A DNA stretch of 64,000 nucleotides from positions 1,550,001 through 1,614,000 of the forward strand of contig NZ_CP051684.1 of NCBI RefSeq assembly GCF_012849375.1, in the 5' to 3' direction. Below, piece by piece: positions 56,517-63,444 of this stretch (positions are counted from its first letter, which is position 1; the number at the start of each line of letters is the position of its first letter). Made by a program: the position numbers and the translations under genes. Origin of the DNA: Duganella dendranthematis (GTDB lineage Bacteria; Pseudomonadota; Gammaproteobacteria; Burkholderiales; Burkholderiaceae_D). Under the pieces are notes generated by a model. That model ran no database searches, had not been told where the DNA came from, and saw only the letters and a program-made list of their open reading frames with translations.

Positions 56517-57083
56517 ATGGCAACCTTTGCATATGGCCGCGTCAGCACTACCGAGCAAAGCGCCGATAATCAGCGCATCGAAATCGAGGCGGCCGGTCAT
56601 TCAGTCGATTTTTGGTTTGCGGACACCATCAGCGGCAAGACTAGCGCCACGCAACGCCCACAGTTCGCTGCGCTGCTCGGTCAGATTCGGAATGGGGAAA
56701 CGCTGGTGGTGGCAAAACTCGACCGCCTGGGGCGTGATGCGCAGGACGTCGGCGCCACAGTCAAGCTGCTAGCGAGCCGCAAGATTGCCGTCATCGTGCT
56801 CCAGCTAGGTACCCTTGACCTCACCTCACCCGCCGGTAAGATGATGCTAATGATGCTGGCTGCTGTAGCCGAGATGGAGCGGGATTTACTGGTGGAGCGC
56901 ACGCAAGCCGGCCTGACTCGCGCAAAGAACGAGGGTAAGACTCTTGGCCGCCCTGCTAAGACCACCGCCGAACAACGTGCCAACATTACAGCAAAATACT
57001 TCGCCGGCGAGAGCGTCAGCGCGCTAGCCCGAATGTATGAAGTGTCGCGGGCAAGCATCTTAGCAATCGTAAAGCCAGCCTAA
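56517..57083 (+). CDS. Serine resolvase/invertase
   Basis: A complete 188-residue small serine recombinase: FAYGRVSTTEQSADNQRIEIE (catalytic Ser in GRVSTTEQ), LVVAKLDRLGRDAQDVGATVKLL, LTSPAGKMMLMMLAAVAEMERDLLVERTQAGL, and a C-terminal helix-turn-helix (RANITAKYFAGESVSALARMYEVSRASILAI). It could resolve or invert DNA at the dyads just upstream. GGGG-rich ribosome binding sequence is weak but the start is fixed by the family. It lies between the AIPR and the HNH gene. Confidence 0.92.
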   Translation: MATFAYGRVSTTEQSADNQRIEIEAAGHSVDFWFADTISGKTSATQRPQFAALLGQIRNGETLVVAKLDRLGRDAQDVGATVKLLASRKIAVIVLQLGTLDLTSPAGKMMLMMLAAVAEMERDLLVERTQAGLTRAKNEGKTLGRPAKTTAEQRANITAKYFAGESVSALARMYEVSRASILAIVKPA

Positions 57084-57088
57084 ATTAT

Positions 57089-58087
57089 TCAATTTCCGTT
57101 TTCAATTGCTATTCTCGCGCGCTCCAATGCTTCTACGATGGTGTCGGACCAACCATCCGGAAGCGTGAGCTTGATTGAGAGCAAGTAGTTGCCTGAAGTG
57201 GGATTGCCAGCCACAGTTTCAGAGAGGAAAAGTGGAATCTTTGCTGCTTCCTCAATCATAGCCCCGGTAGCTCCGACCATTAAGGGCGGGATTTCCCGAA
57301 GAACTTCTTCCACAACAATAAATCTCACGGACTCCTCCCACATGAGAGCGCTTTGGCACATCTCGCTGAAAAGCCGGCAAGCCGCTATGATTTCTACTTC
57401 ACTGCCGGCGACTCCGGGCTCGCCCCAGCTGCGAGAAAACTCGGTGGTCGCTAGTTCTGCAAATGCCTTACAAATCATACGCGCTTCATCTGTTTTACTA
57501 ACCATCCAGAGCATGAAGTCAGCTCTATTCATCCTGCTAGCAGGTTTAAGATAAAGACCTTTTTTGAGGGCATTCCAGCGCCGGAGAATTGGGCTTAATT
57601 CGACGCGTAGCACCTCGGCGGTCAGACTGTACTCCCAAAATGGCCCCTTTTCGATGATTATCCGTTCTGCTAGATAGCTCAGATGACCAAGCTCTTCCAG
57701 ATGGCGCTTCTCATACCGTCTCCGCGACTCCGCTCCAGCCTTCCCGACTTGCCCCGAGATAACCCGTTCGTGTTCGCTCTGCCATTCGAAAAGAAGGCCG
57801 GCAGGATATTTCAAAGGGTCGTCGTCCACAAGTTTATGGCATGTGGCGCACAGCCATATGGCGTTTGTAATAGCACTGCGCTCCGTCGCGGACATATCTT
57901 TGGAGAAGCGAGCGGAGCCTGGATTCGCACCGTAAATATGTGCTGCCTCGCCGACGTTTACAGAGCTTTTAGGGTCATCAGCGGGCCCGCTTGTGATAGC
58001 GTTGCAGCTGGGGTTGGAACACCTGTTGGCCGCACGCTTAGCTAAGGTTGCGACAACAGCCTGCTTGAATCTATCGTCAGTAGCCAT
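57089..58087 (-). CDS. HNH-domain protein with uncharacterised C-terminus
   Basis: A 332-residue protein. The N-terminal 105 residues form an HNH-type zinc nuclease domain: RCSNPSCNAI, GEAAHIYGANPGSAR, NAIWLCATCHKLVDDDPLKYP and WQSEHERVI, a pattern frequent in defence-linked HNH effectors. Residues about 110-332 are helical and match nothing I recognise; a hydrophobic-rich part covers about 195-260. The combination suggests a sensor or partner domain attached to a nuclease. The start at 58087 is 16 bases from the start of the divergent antitoxin gene, so the promoters must overlap. Confidence 0.75.
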   Translation of the reverse strand: MATDDRFKQAVVATLAKRAANRCSNPSCNAITSGPADDPKSSVNVGEAAHIYGANPGSARFSKDMSATERSAITNAIWLCATCHKLVDDDPLKYPAGLLFEWQSEHERVISGQVGKAGAESRRRYEKRHLEELGHLSYLAERIIIEKGPFWEYSLTAEVLRVELSPILRRWNALKKGLYLKPASRMNRADFMLWMVSKTDEARMICKAFAELATTEFSRSWGEPGVAGSEVEIIAACRLFSEMCQSALMWEESVRFIVVEEVLREIPPLMVGATGAMIEEAAKIPLFLSETVAGNPTSGNYLLSIKLTLPDGWSDTIVEALERARIAIENGN

Positions 58088-58103
58088 GTTTGGAGGTCAA
58101 AAA

Positions 58104-58349
58104 ATGAAGATGCGTAAAGTGCCTTATGCGCAAGCGAGCGCTGAGCTGGATGCACTGCTGGACGAACTCTGCCAAAGTCACGCCCCAATTACGATCACCG
58201 CCCCAAACGGGGAAGACGTTGTTCTGATTAGGGCTGCTGATTATCACGGAATGCTTGAGACCATCTACCTATTTAGCTCACCAAAGAACAGCGCACGGTT
58301 AATCGAATCTACGAAGCAATTACAGGGCATCAGGGCTACTCATGATTAA
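58104..58349 (+). CDS. Phd/YefM-type antitoxin without visible toxin
   Basis: An 81-residue protein with the pattern of Phd/YefM antitoxins: a short N-terminal DNA-binding segment MKMRKVPYAQASAELDALLDEL, ITAPNGEDVVLIRAADYHGMLETIYLF (the toxin-neutralising helix region) and a charged end. The start has GGAGG eight bases upstream. No toxin of the YoeB, Doc or PIN type follows; the next gene is convergent. It is therefore an orphan antitoxin, or its toxin is unusual (the HNH protein on the other side is a candidate, by position only). Confidence 0.8.
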   Translation: MKMRKVPYAQASAELDALLDELCQSHAPITITAPNGEDVVLIRAADYHGMLETIYLFSSPKNSARLIESTKQLQGIRATHD

Positions 58350-58361
58350 AGCTAGTTGGTG

Positions 58362-58628
58362 CTAGCTGCGATATCGTGCGCGGTCGTTTGCGAGCTGTTG
58401 CAGTTTGTCAAAAATGAGGTGTAAATCGATGACGGAATAACGACGTTCGTTCTTAAACCAAGTCGCGCCGGCAGGTCGATCTACCTCAACCTCGATATAG
58501 TCCAGACCAAGCGACTTCGCAGCGTTCCCCGCATTTGTCGCATGCAACTCGATACCAGTTTGAGCTGCGAATCTCGCGACTATCTCAGCGGCTGAAATGC
58601 ATTCTTCGTTTGGAGCGATTGGGCGCAT
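58362..58628 (-). CDS. Hypothetical protein, 88 aa, downstream of the ADP-ribosylglycohydrolase
   Basis: MRPIAPNEECISAAEIVARF begins a small acidic-basic mixed protein with a central KSLGLDYIEVEVDRPAGATWF segment and a helical C-terminus IDLHLIFDKLQQLANDR. No family is recognised and no membrane span is present. It starts 48 bases downstream of the ADP-ribosylglycohydrolase gene on the same strand, so it is probably cotranscribed and may be its partner. It converges on the antitoxin gene. Confidence 0.55.
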   Translation of the reverse strand: MRPIAPNEECISAAEIVARFAAQTGIELHATNAGNAAKSLGLDYIEVEVDRPAGATWFKNERRYSVIDLHLIFDKLQQLANDRARYRS

Positions 58629-58676
58629 TGGGTGTATGATTGGAGATTAAAGAAATGAGGGAAGGCTAGAATGCCT

Positions 58677-59444
58677 TCACTCTCGGATATAAAGACCATC
58701 AATGACGGCGAGCATTTCTGTTGGAATGCGAGTGCGCAGTTCTTGCATGAATACGTCAGGAATACCCCAAAGCATTTCAGCGATAGGGCCAGCGATAGCA
58801 GCTTGCGTATCCGAGTCGCCGCCCAGCGCAACGACTTTACGCATGCAGTCCTCGAACGAAGTTGACTGCAACGCGCACGTAATTGCCTCCGGCACCGATG
58901 GAATAGCCAGCTCAGAGTGAAAACAGGCGCGCTGGACTATCTCATAGGGCCGGGATAAGTCGTAACGATAGGTCTCTTCCAGTGCCGTTTTTATCTGACC
59001 CTGCGACGCCTTATTCTTTGCCATCCAGATTGCCTGCGTGGTTGCCAGGGCCGCATTCAATCCGAGATGGTGATCGTGAGTACAGGAGGTGGCCAAGGTA
59101 GCCTTTTCCAGCGCATCGTCCAAAGTCTTACCCAACATAGCCGCAGCTGAAACGCGCATCGCGCCGCCATTGCCGGCGCTGCCGTATGGCTCATCATCGG
59201 GATTGTTTAACCAGACCCAGAATATGGCGCCGTAGCCGCCGCGCTGAGGCTTGAATCGCTGCGCCCACGCTCGCATGGACGAGGCGGGGGCAGTGTTGTG
59301 CAACAGAGCATCAGCCACTGCCACGGTCATGATCGAATCATCCGTGTAGGCGCACAGCGGAGAGAATATGTCGAAGCGTTCATGCTTGATCCGGTTGAAT
59401 TCCCACGGCGATCCGATAAGATCTCCAAGCAATGCTCCGTACAT
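58677..59444 (-). CDS. ADP-ribosylglycohydrolase (DraG-like)
   Basis: A 255-residue protein with the Mg-binding motifs of the DraG/ARH family: YGALLGDLIGSPWEFNRIKH at the N-terminus, CAYTDDSIMTVAVADALL, SAGNGGAMRVSAAAM and the C-terminal VALGGDSDTQAAIAGPIAEML. These enzymes remove ADP-ribose from protein or nucleic-acid targets. In a defence island the likely role is to counter or reverse ADP-ribosylation; no ADP-ribosyltransferase is visible. The start at 59444 (MYGALLGD) is chosen because AAGGA stands upstream, while the previous ATG overlaps it. Followed by the 88-residue gene. Confidence 0.88.
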   Translation of the reverse strand: MYGALLGDLIGSPWEFNRIKHERFDIFSPLCAYTDDSIMTVAVADALLHNTAPASSMRAWAQRFKPQRGGYGAIFWVWLNNPDDEPYGSAGNGGAMRVSAAAMLGKTLDDALEKATLATSCTHDHHLGLNAALATTQAIWMAKNKASQGQIKTALEETYRYDLSRPYEIVQRACFHSELAIPSVPEAITCALQSTSFEDCMRKVVALGGDSDTQAAIAGPIAEMLWGIPDVFMQELRTRIPTEMLAVIDGLYIRE

Positions 59445-59603
59445 AGCCATCCTTGTGCAGTTTAACGAAGGGTACTAGGCTAAAGCTGGATTAGGAAAAC
59501 GTCAACTATAAGCAACAAATTCAATTGTTGGTATTTTTGTTGGTACTTTCACGAGAGAAGCAAGAAAAAACGAGATTTAATGCGAGTTTCAGGTCTATAT
59601 TAC

Positions 59604-59622
59604 ATTCCGGCCCGGGCACCAA
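59604..59622 (+). repeat. Island attachment site, distal copy
   Basis: A 19-base copy of the tRNA-Leu 3' end (53425-53444) with one G missing in the GGGG run. It closes the island. Confidence 0.75.
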
Positions 59623-59653
59623 CAGTTGGTAAGCAAGCGCAGCATTTAAGATC

Positions 59654-59688
59654 AAAACCCGCCCTTCTCCTATGACGGCGGGTTTTTT
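59654..59688 (+). terminator. Original terminator of tRNA-Leu
   Basis: AAACCCGCC (59655-59663) pairs with GGCGGG plus a T run (59677-59688). Its place 30 bases after the distal attachment copy indicates that it once ended the tRNA transcript. Confidence 0.7.
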
Positions 59689-59726
59689 ATTACTCCAGTT
59701 CGTCTCCCCACCAAATCGCACACACT

Positions 59727-60014
59727 TTGATTTTGACGGTATTTTTTGCGGTAGCTTTGCTCGGCTACATCCGTATCCCGTCACAAACGCAGGCAGCGAT
59801 GACTCTGACCGACACCTGCGTCAAACAATGCGGCACGCCCGCCAAGTGGAGCCAACCAGTAGCAGCATGTCTTCACCTTCCCAGGATGGAATCGGCCACC
59901 ACAAAATCAAAAGCTGCATGTCTTTCGAACGGTGCGGCGTTTTTGGGATCTAGCATTATTTGCACTGAATCTTTATCCCATGCTGGCCAGCTTTGGCGCC
60001 TTTTCGGTAAGTAA
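59727..60014 (+). CDS. Possible small exported Cys-containing protein
   Basis: An open frame from TTG reads ILTVFFAVALLGYIRIPSQT then QAAMTLTDTCVKQCGTPAKW, i.e. a signal-like segment and a short Cys-rich part. There is no good ribosome binding site and its end overlaps the next leftward gene. It could be a remnant. Kept only as a weak possibility. Confidence 0.22.
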   Translation: MILTVFFAVALLGYIRIPSQTQAAMTLTDTCVKQCGTPAKWSQPVAACLHLPRMESATTKSKAACLSNGAAFLGSSIICTESLSHAGQLWRLFGK

Positions 60015-60396
60015 ACTTGCACTCTTGAGTTTCATCTGGCAGGCGACGAGACAAGGTTACCTGATTGCGCTCTCCATATGCGCATTGCAACCACTTCCCT
60101 TCCGGGAATGCGCCATCCAGCGCATAGGTGTATGACCACTCGTTCGCCGTGCGCGCCTCCTTGAAGTCCGTTAGATCCCCCTTCAGTTCAGGCGGTCCAT
60201 ACATCGGTGCAGCCGCATGCAGATACAACGGTGATGCAACATATGGCAGCCAGTCGCCCGGCACATCGATCACCTCCACAGACGCGCTCGGAATCAGTTC
60301 GGGACACTCCAGCGATTGCAGTGGCGCAGCTTTGAGCATGATTGATACGGCGAGTAAGACAAACGATGCTGGATACGCCCATGTTTTGGTGAGCAT
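59956..60396 (-). CDS. STY0301-family exported protein
   Basis: A 146-residue protein with a signal peptide (MLTKTWAYPASFVLLAVSIMLKA) and the features of the small STY0301 group: LECPELIPSASVEVIDVP, WLPYVASPLYLHAAAPMYGPPELKGDL, WLQCAYGERNQVTLSRRLP and a C-terminal conserved Cys pair (ECKFTYRK, IQCK). Role unknown. Start at 60396, GGGAG eight bases upstream. It lies in the chromosome just outside the island. Confidence 0.65.
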   Translation of the reverse strand: MLTKTWAYPASFVLLAVSIMLKAAPLQSLECPELIPSASVEVIDVPGDWLPYVASPLYLHAAAPMYGPPELKGDLTDFKEARTANEWSYTYALDGAFPEGKWLQCAYGERNQVTLSRRLPDETQECKFTYRKGAKAGQHGIKIQCK

Positions 60397-60862
60397 AGGA
60401 ACTCCCATCACTCGATAACGTAAAACGCATCGGCGTTATCGCTTGCTCGCATGTAAGCTCCGTTTTTCGTTTTACCTCGGCACGGAATGAACCGGGATGA
60501 CACCTCGGTCAAGAGCGCGGTAGCGTCAACGGCATGTTCTCCTTGTCGCCAGGCGGACGATACAGGCGTTTTCGCCTAGTGCTGGATAAGCGCCACGCAT
60601 TGATGCGTTCCAACAAGCTCGGTCCCCTCCAGTTCATCGGCTTTCGTATAGATATACGGCACTTTGAGCCTCCTTGCTAAGGTAGTGAAAGATCTTTCAC
60701 TCTAACCAAGGCTCTTTGGCCACATATTGAAGCGCAACAAGCAGTCGCACCATCCACCTATGCAATTCCTGCACAGCCGTTGACGAGGTTGGACGCCTTA
60801 TCAGCAGCCGAGGTTTGACTTACCCTGCTCCCATTGATTACTCGGGAAGCACAGGGGCAACC
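60397..60862. other. Intergenic region with an 18-base palindrome
   Basis: No supported gene. AGTGAAAGATCTTTCACT (60684-60701) is a perfect palindrome 160 bases upstream of the quinone oxidoreductase gene and is a candidate operator. Nothing else was found. Confidence 0.45.
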
Positions 60863-61843
60863 ATGCAAGCCATTATCTTTGACAAATTCGGCGCCGCCGA
60901 CGTCCTGCACATCGGCGAAGCATCCGAGCCGGTGCTGCGTCCCAACGACCTGCTGGTGCGCACCCGCGCCGCTGGCGTCAATCGCGCCGACCTGACGCAC
61001 CGGCGCGGCGGCTACGGCTGGCCGGACTTTGGCGACTCCACCATCATGGGCCTGGAAATCGCCGGCGACGTCATCGCCGTGGGCGAGCATGTGGAAGGCT
61101 ATGCGGTAGGCGACCGCGTGATGGGCATTGTCGGCGGCGGCGCCTATGCCGAAGTGGCGCGCATCGACTACCGCATGGCGATGCCGATCCCCGATGGCCT
61201 GGACTATGTGCACGCTGCTGCTATTACCGAGGTATTCGTCACCGCGCATGAGGCGCTGATCCATCTCGGCAAGCTGCAACCTGGCGAGAAGGTGCTGATT
61301 CATGCCGGCTCTGGCGGCGTGGGCGGCGCGGCGGTGCAGCTGGCGCATGCCACCGGCGCGACGGTGTTCGCCACCGCGCAGGCCAGCGCGCATGAACTGG
61401 TGCGCCGCCTCGGCGCCGATCATGCTATCGATTATGTGAACGAAGACTTCGCCGAGGTGGTGGAGCGGCTGACCGAGCAGCGTGGCGTTGACCTGATCCT
61501 TGACTTTATCGGTGCGCCTTATTTTGAGCGTAACGTCAATTCGCTGGCGTTTGGCGGGCGGCTGGTCCAGATCGGCATCATGGGCGGCATCGAGAACGCC
61601 AGGATTCCGCTGGACCGCCTGCTGTATCGCCATCTGCAAATCATCGGCACGGTGATGAAGTCGCGCACGCAAGAGGTCAAACATGGCATGTCGCGCCGCT
61701 TCAAGGAGCGCTGGCTGGCGAACTTCGTAAAGGATGGTTTGACGCCGGTGATCGATAGCGTCTATCCGCTGGCGCAAGCCGGGGTGGCGCAGCAGCGCAT
61801 GGAGGATGGGCTCAATGTCGGCAAGATCGTGCTGACCATGTAG
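60863..61843 (+). CDS. NAD(P)H quinone oxidoreductase (PIG3/medium-chain type)
   Basis: A 326-residue zinc-free medium-chain dehydrogenase: GROES-like N-terminus (MQAIIFDKFGAADVLHIGEASEPVL, TRAAGVNRADLTHRRGGY) and Rossmann domain with LIHAGSGGVGGAAVQLAHATGA (nucleotide-binding GxGGVG). PIG3-type quinone reductases reduce quinones with NADPH. Start at 60863 (in-frame ATG at 60815 is upstream, but the family begins here). Single gene. Confidence 0.88.
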   Translation: MQAIIFDKFGAADVLHIGEASEPVLRPNDLLVRTRAAGVNRADLTHRRGGYGWPDFGDSTIMGLEIAGDVIAVGEHVEGYAVGDRVMGIVGGGAYAEVARIDYRMAMPIPDGLDYVHAAAITEVFVTAHEALIHLGKLQPGEKVLIHAGSGGVGGAAVQLAHATGATVFATAQASAHELVRRLGADHAIDYVNEDFAEVVERLTEQRGVDLILDFIGAPYFERNVNSLAFGGRLVQIGIMGGIENARIPLDRLLYRHLQIIGTVMKSRTQEVKHGMSRRFKERWLANFVKDGLTPVIDSVYPLAQAGVAQQRMEDGLNVGKIVLTM

Positions 61844-61955
61844 GCGTCGGTAGTAACATCTGCTTACGCTGGAAACACTTTTGAGGTCAGCCGCGATCGC
61901 CCGCGCTTCGTTATACGGACAAGCGCCACGAATGGCGATCCTCAGGAGAGAAAAA

Positions 61956-62417
61956 ATGGAACATACCGCACGCACCCGCATTCATCCGATGATGGCTTTC
62001 GCTGCCGGCTCGGTAGCCCTGGTTAGCCTGGTCGGCGCCGCGTCTATCGCCGGCCTGTTGCCAAACTCGCATGCGACGAATGCGCCGAACGATGCGCCGG
62101 TTCCCATCGCCGCAGTCGCTCCTGCTCCAGTTGCGGCGCCAGTGCAAGCCATCGCTCCCGCACCTGAGCCACGTCGCGTGGTGGAACACAAAACCATTGT
62201 TCATCATACCTATGCACCGCAGCAGGTGGCACAAGCGCCAGCGCCTGCCCCGGTAGCGCAGAACAGCGTGGTTGGCATGGGTATCGGTGCGGTGGTTGGT
62301 GGCCTGCTGGGTAATCAAGTAGGCAGCGGCAATGGCCGCAAGCTGGCGACCATCGCCGGCGCGATCGGCGGCGGTTACGCCGGTAATGAAATCGCCAAAC
62401 GTAATCAGCAACAATAA
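61956..62417 (+). CDS. Exported glycine-zipper protein (SlyB/YMGG-like)
   Basis: A 153-residue protein with an N-terminal hydrophobic anchor (about 12-36), an Ala/Pro/His-rich linker (about 37-105) and a glycine-zipper domain VVGMGIGAVVGGLLGNQVGSGNGRKLATIAGAIGGGYAGNEIAKR, i.e. the 2TM glycine-zipper fold of SlyB-like envelope proteins (residues about 106-150). Likely outer-membrane or envelope-integrity associated. AGGAGAG precedes the ATG. Confidence 0.82.
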   Translation: MEHTARTRIHPMMAFAAGSVALVSLVGAASIAGLLPNSHATNAPNDAPVPIAAVAPAPVAAPVQAIAPAPEPRRVVEHKTIVHHTYAPQQVAQAPAPAPVAQNSVVGMGIGAVVGGLLGNQVGSGNGRKLATIAGAIGGGYAGNEIAKRNQQQ

Positions 62418-62421
62418 AAAA

Positions 62422-62445
62422 ATGGCCCGGTGAGAACCGGGCCAT
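62422..62445. terminator. Bidirectional terminator
   Basis: ATGGCCCGG (62422-62430) pairs with CCGGGCCAT (62437-62445), flanked on the left by an A run that forms a T tract for leftward transcription; it separates the glycine-zipper gene from the converging VOC gene. Confidence 0.85.
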
Positions 62446-62449
62446 CGCA

Positions 62450-63004
62450 TTAGTTGGCTGGATGCTTAGGATTCCACAGCTTGATCCTGGATTTCTTCTC
62501 GTAGCCTTTGCCGTTCGGGTAGCCTACTAGTTCCATCTCCGAGCCCCATGGCGACAGGAAGTGCACCCAGGTTTCGCCTTCCGTGTCGCCACTGGTCATG
62601 GTCATCGGTTCGCCGAGCACGGTAATGCCTTGCGCCTTCAAATACGCCACGCCCGCTTTCACGTCATCGGTGTAAAAGGCGATGTGCGAGGCGCCGATGT
62701 CTTCGCTCTTCGGCATGACGCTGGCGCCGGCCGGGTTCTTGTACTCAAACAGCTCGATGTTGGCGCCGGTGCCGCAGCGGACCATCGCCAGCGTCAGGCT
62801 CTCGGCGCGCGGCGTCATCGGGAACGGTCCGATATGCGTCACCGCCTCGCAGCCAAAGGTAGTGGCCAAAAATGCCTCGGCCTGTTTCAGATCCGGCACG
62901 TTGATGCCGACATGGTCGATACCCGCCGATTTGATGCCGGCCGCCTGCGCGGCGCCGCCCAGGTTCAATACGATGGCGGCAAATACCGCAGCTAAGATTT
63001 TCAT
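62450..63004 (-). CDS. Exported VOC-family (glyoxalase-like) protein
   Basis: A 184-residue protein with a signal peptide (MKILAAVFAAIVLNLGGAAQA) and a vicinal-oxygen-chelate fold: GIDHVGINVPDLKQAEAFLATTFGCEAV and SHIAFYTDDVKAGVAYLKAQGITVLGEP, ending with VHFLSPWGSEMELVGYP (metal-type His and Glu positions). Reaction unknown; these include dioxygenases, isomerases and lyases. It follows the SnoaL-like gene by 12 bases and the SDR gene, so the three leftward genes probably form an operon. Confidence 0.82.
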   Translation of the reverse strand: MKILAAVFAAIVLNLGGAAQAAGIKSAGIDHVGINVPDLKQAEAFLATTFGCEAVTHIGPFPMTPRAESLTLAMVRCGTGANIELFEYKNPAGASVMPKSEDIGASHIAFYTDDVKAGVAYLKAQGITVLGEPMTMTSGDTEGETWVHFLSPWGSEMELVGYPNGKGYEKKSRIKLWNPKHPAN

Positions 63005-63016
63005 GATGCGCTTCCT

Positions 63017-63442
63017 TTATTGTTTGTCGATGAAAACGCGCAGGCTCGCAAGCTTGCCGTCCTTGATGGTGAAGATGTCTTCACCGTGGACCTGGTTGGG
63101 ATTATCCTTCGGCCCGTAGCCCCAGGTAACCCGTCCTAAGCCATGGTTCCAGGCCACCGGCGCCGGCGTGAAGACGAAGCCGGGATGGTCGGCCTGCACC
63201 CGTTGCAGCAGGCGGCGAATGTCCGCGTAGCCGGTGGCCAGGCCGCCGTAGTCCGCCACCAGCACGTCCGCGGTATAAACCTGCGGCAGCTTGGCGTCCC
63301 AATGTGCGGCGTTGCGATCGTTCCAGATGTCGAAGTGGCGGTTGATGGCCTGCTGTGCAACCGCCACCTCGTCCGTGGCCTGATCCTGTGCCTGGGCCAG
63401 CGATGCGATCAGCATGGCCCCGATAGCGATGAGCTTTTTCAT
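63017..63442 (-). CDS. Exported SnoaL/NTF2-like protein
   Basis: A 141-residue protein with a signal peptide (MKKLIAIGAMLIASLAQAQD) and an NTF2-like cone fold: VAQQAINRHFDIWNDRNAAHWDAKLPQVYTADVLVAD, RRLLQRVQADHPGFVF and EDIFTIKDGKLASLRVFID. SnoaL-like proteins are cyclases, isomerases or ligand binders; the substrate is not shown. Two bases separate it from the SDR stop, so cotranscription with its neighbours is likely. Confidence 0.82.
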   Translation of the reverse strand: MKKLIAIGAMLIASLAQAQDQATDEVAVAQQAINRHFDIWNDRNAAHWDAKLPQVYTADVLVADYGGLATGYADIRRLLQRVQADHPGFVFTPAPVAWNHGLGRVTWGYGPKDNPNQVHGEDIFTIKDGKLASLRVFIDKQ

Positions 63443-63444
63443 GC

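Larger units (their letters stand above)
53445..59622. mobile_element. tRNA-Leu genomic island, defence-type
   Basis: Bounded by the tRNA 3' end (53425-53444) and its copy (59604-59622). It contains a tyrosine integrase immediately after the tRNA, as is usual, but the integrase is truncated. The interior genes (AIPR, resolvase, HNH-domain protein, antitoxin, small protein, ADP-ribosylglycohydrolase) are mostly lower in G+C than the neighbours. The original tRNA terminator is found after the second repeat (59654-59688), and a new one was brought in next to the tRNA (53476-53511). Confidence 0.8.

Noticed and set aside
59727..60014. A confident secreted protein gene after the island
   Set aside because: No ribosome binding site and its end overlaps a better-supported leftward gene; kept only as a low-confidence feature.
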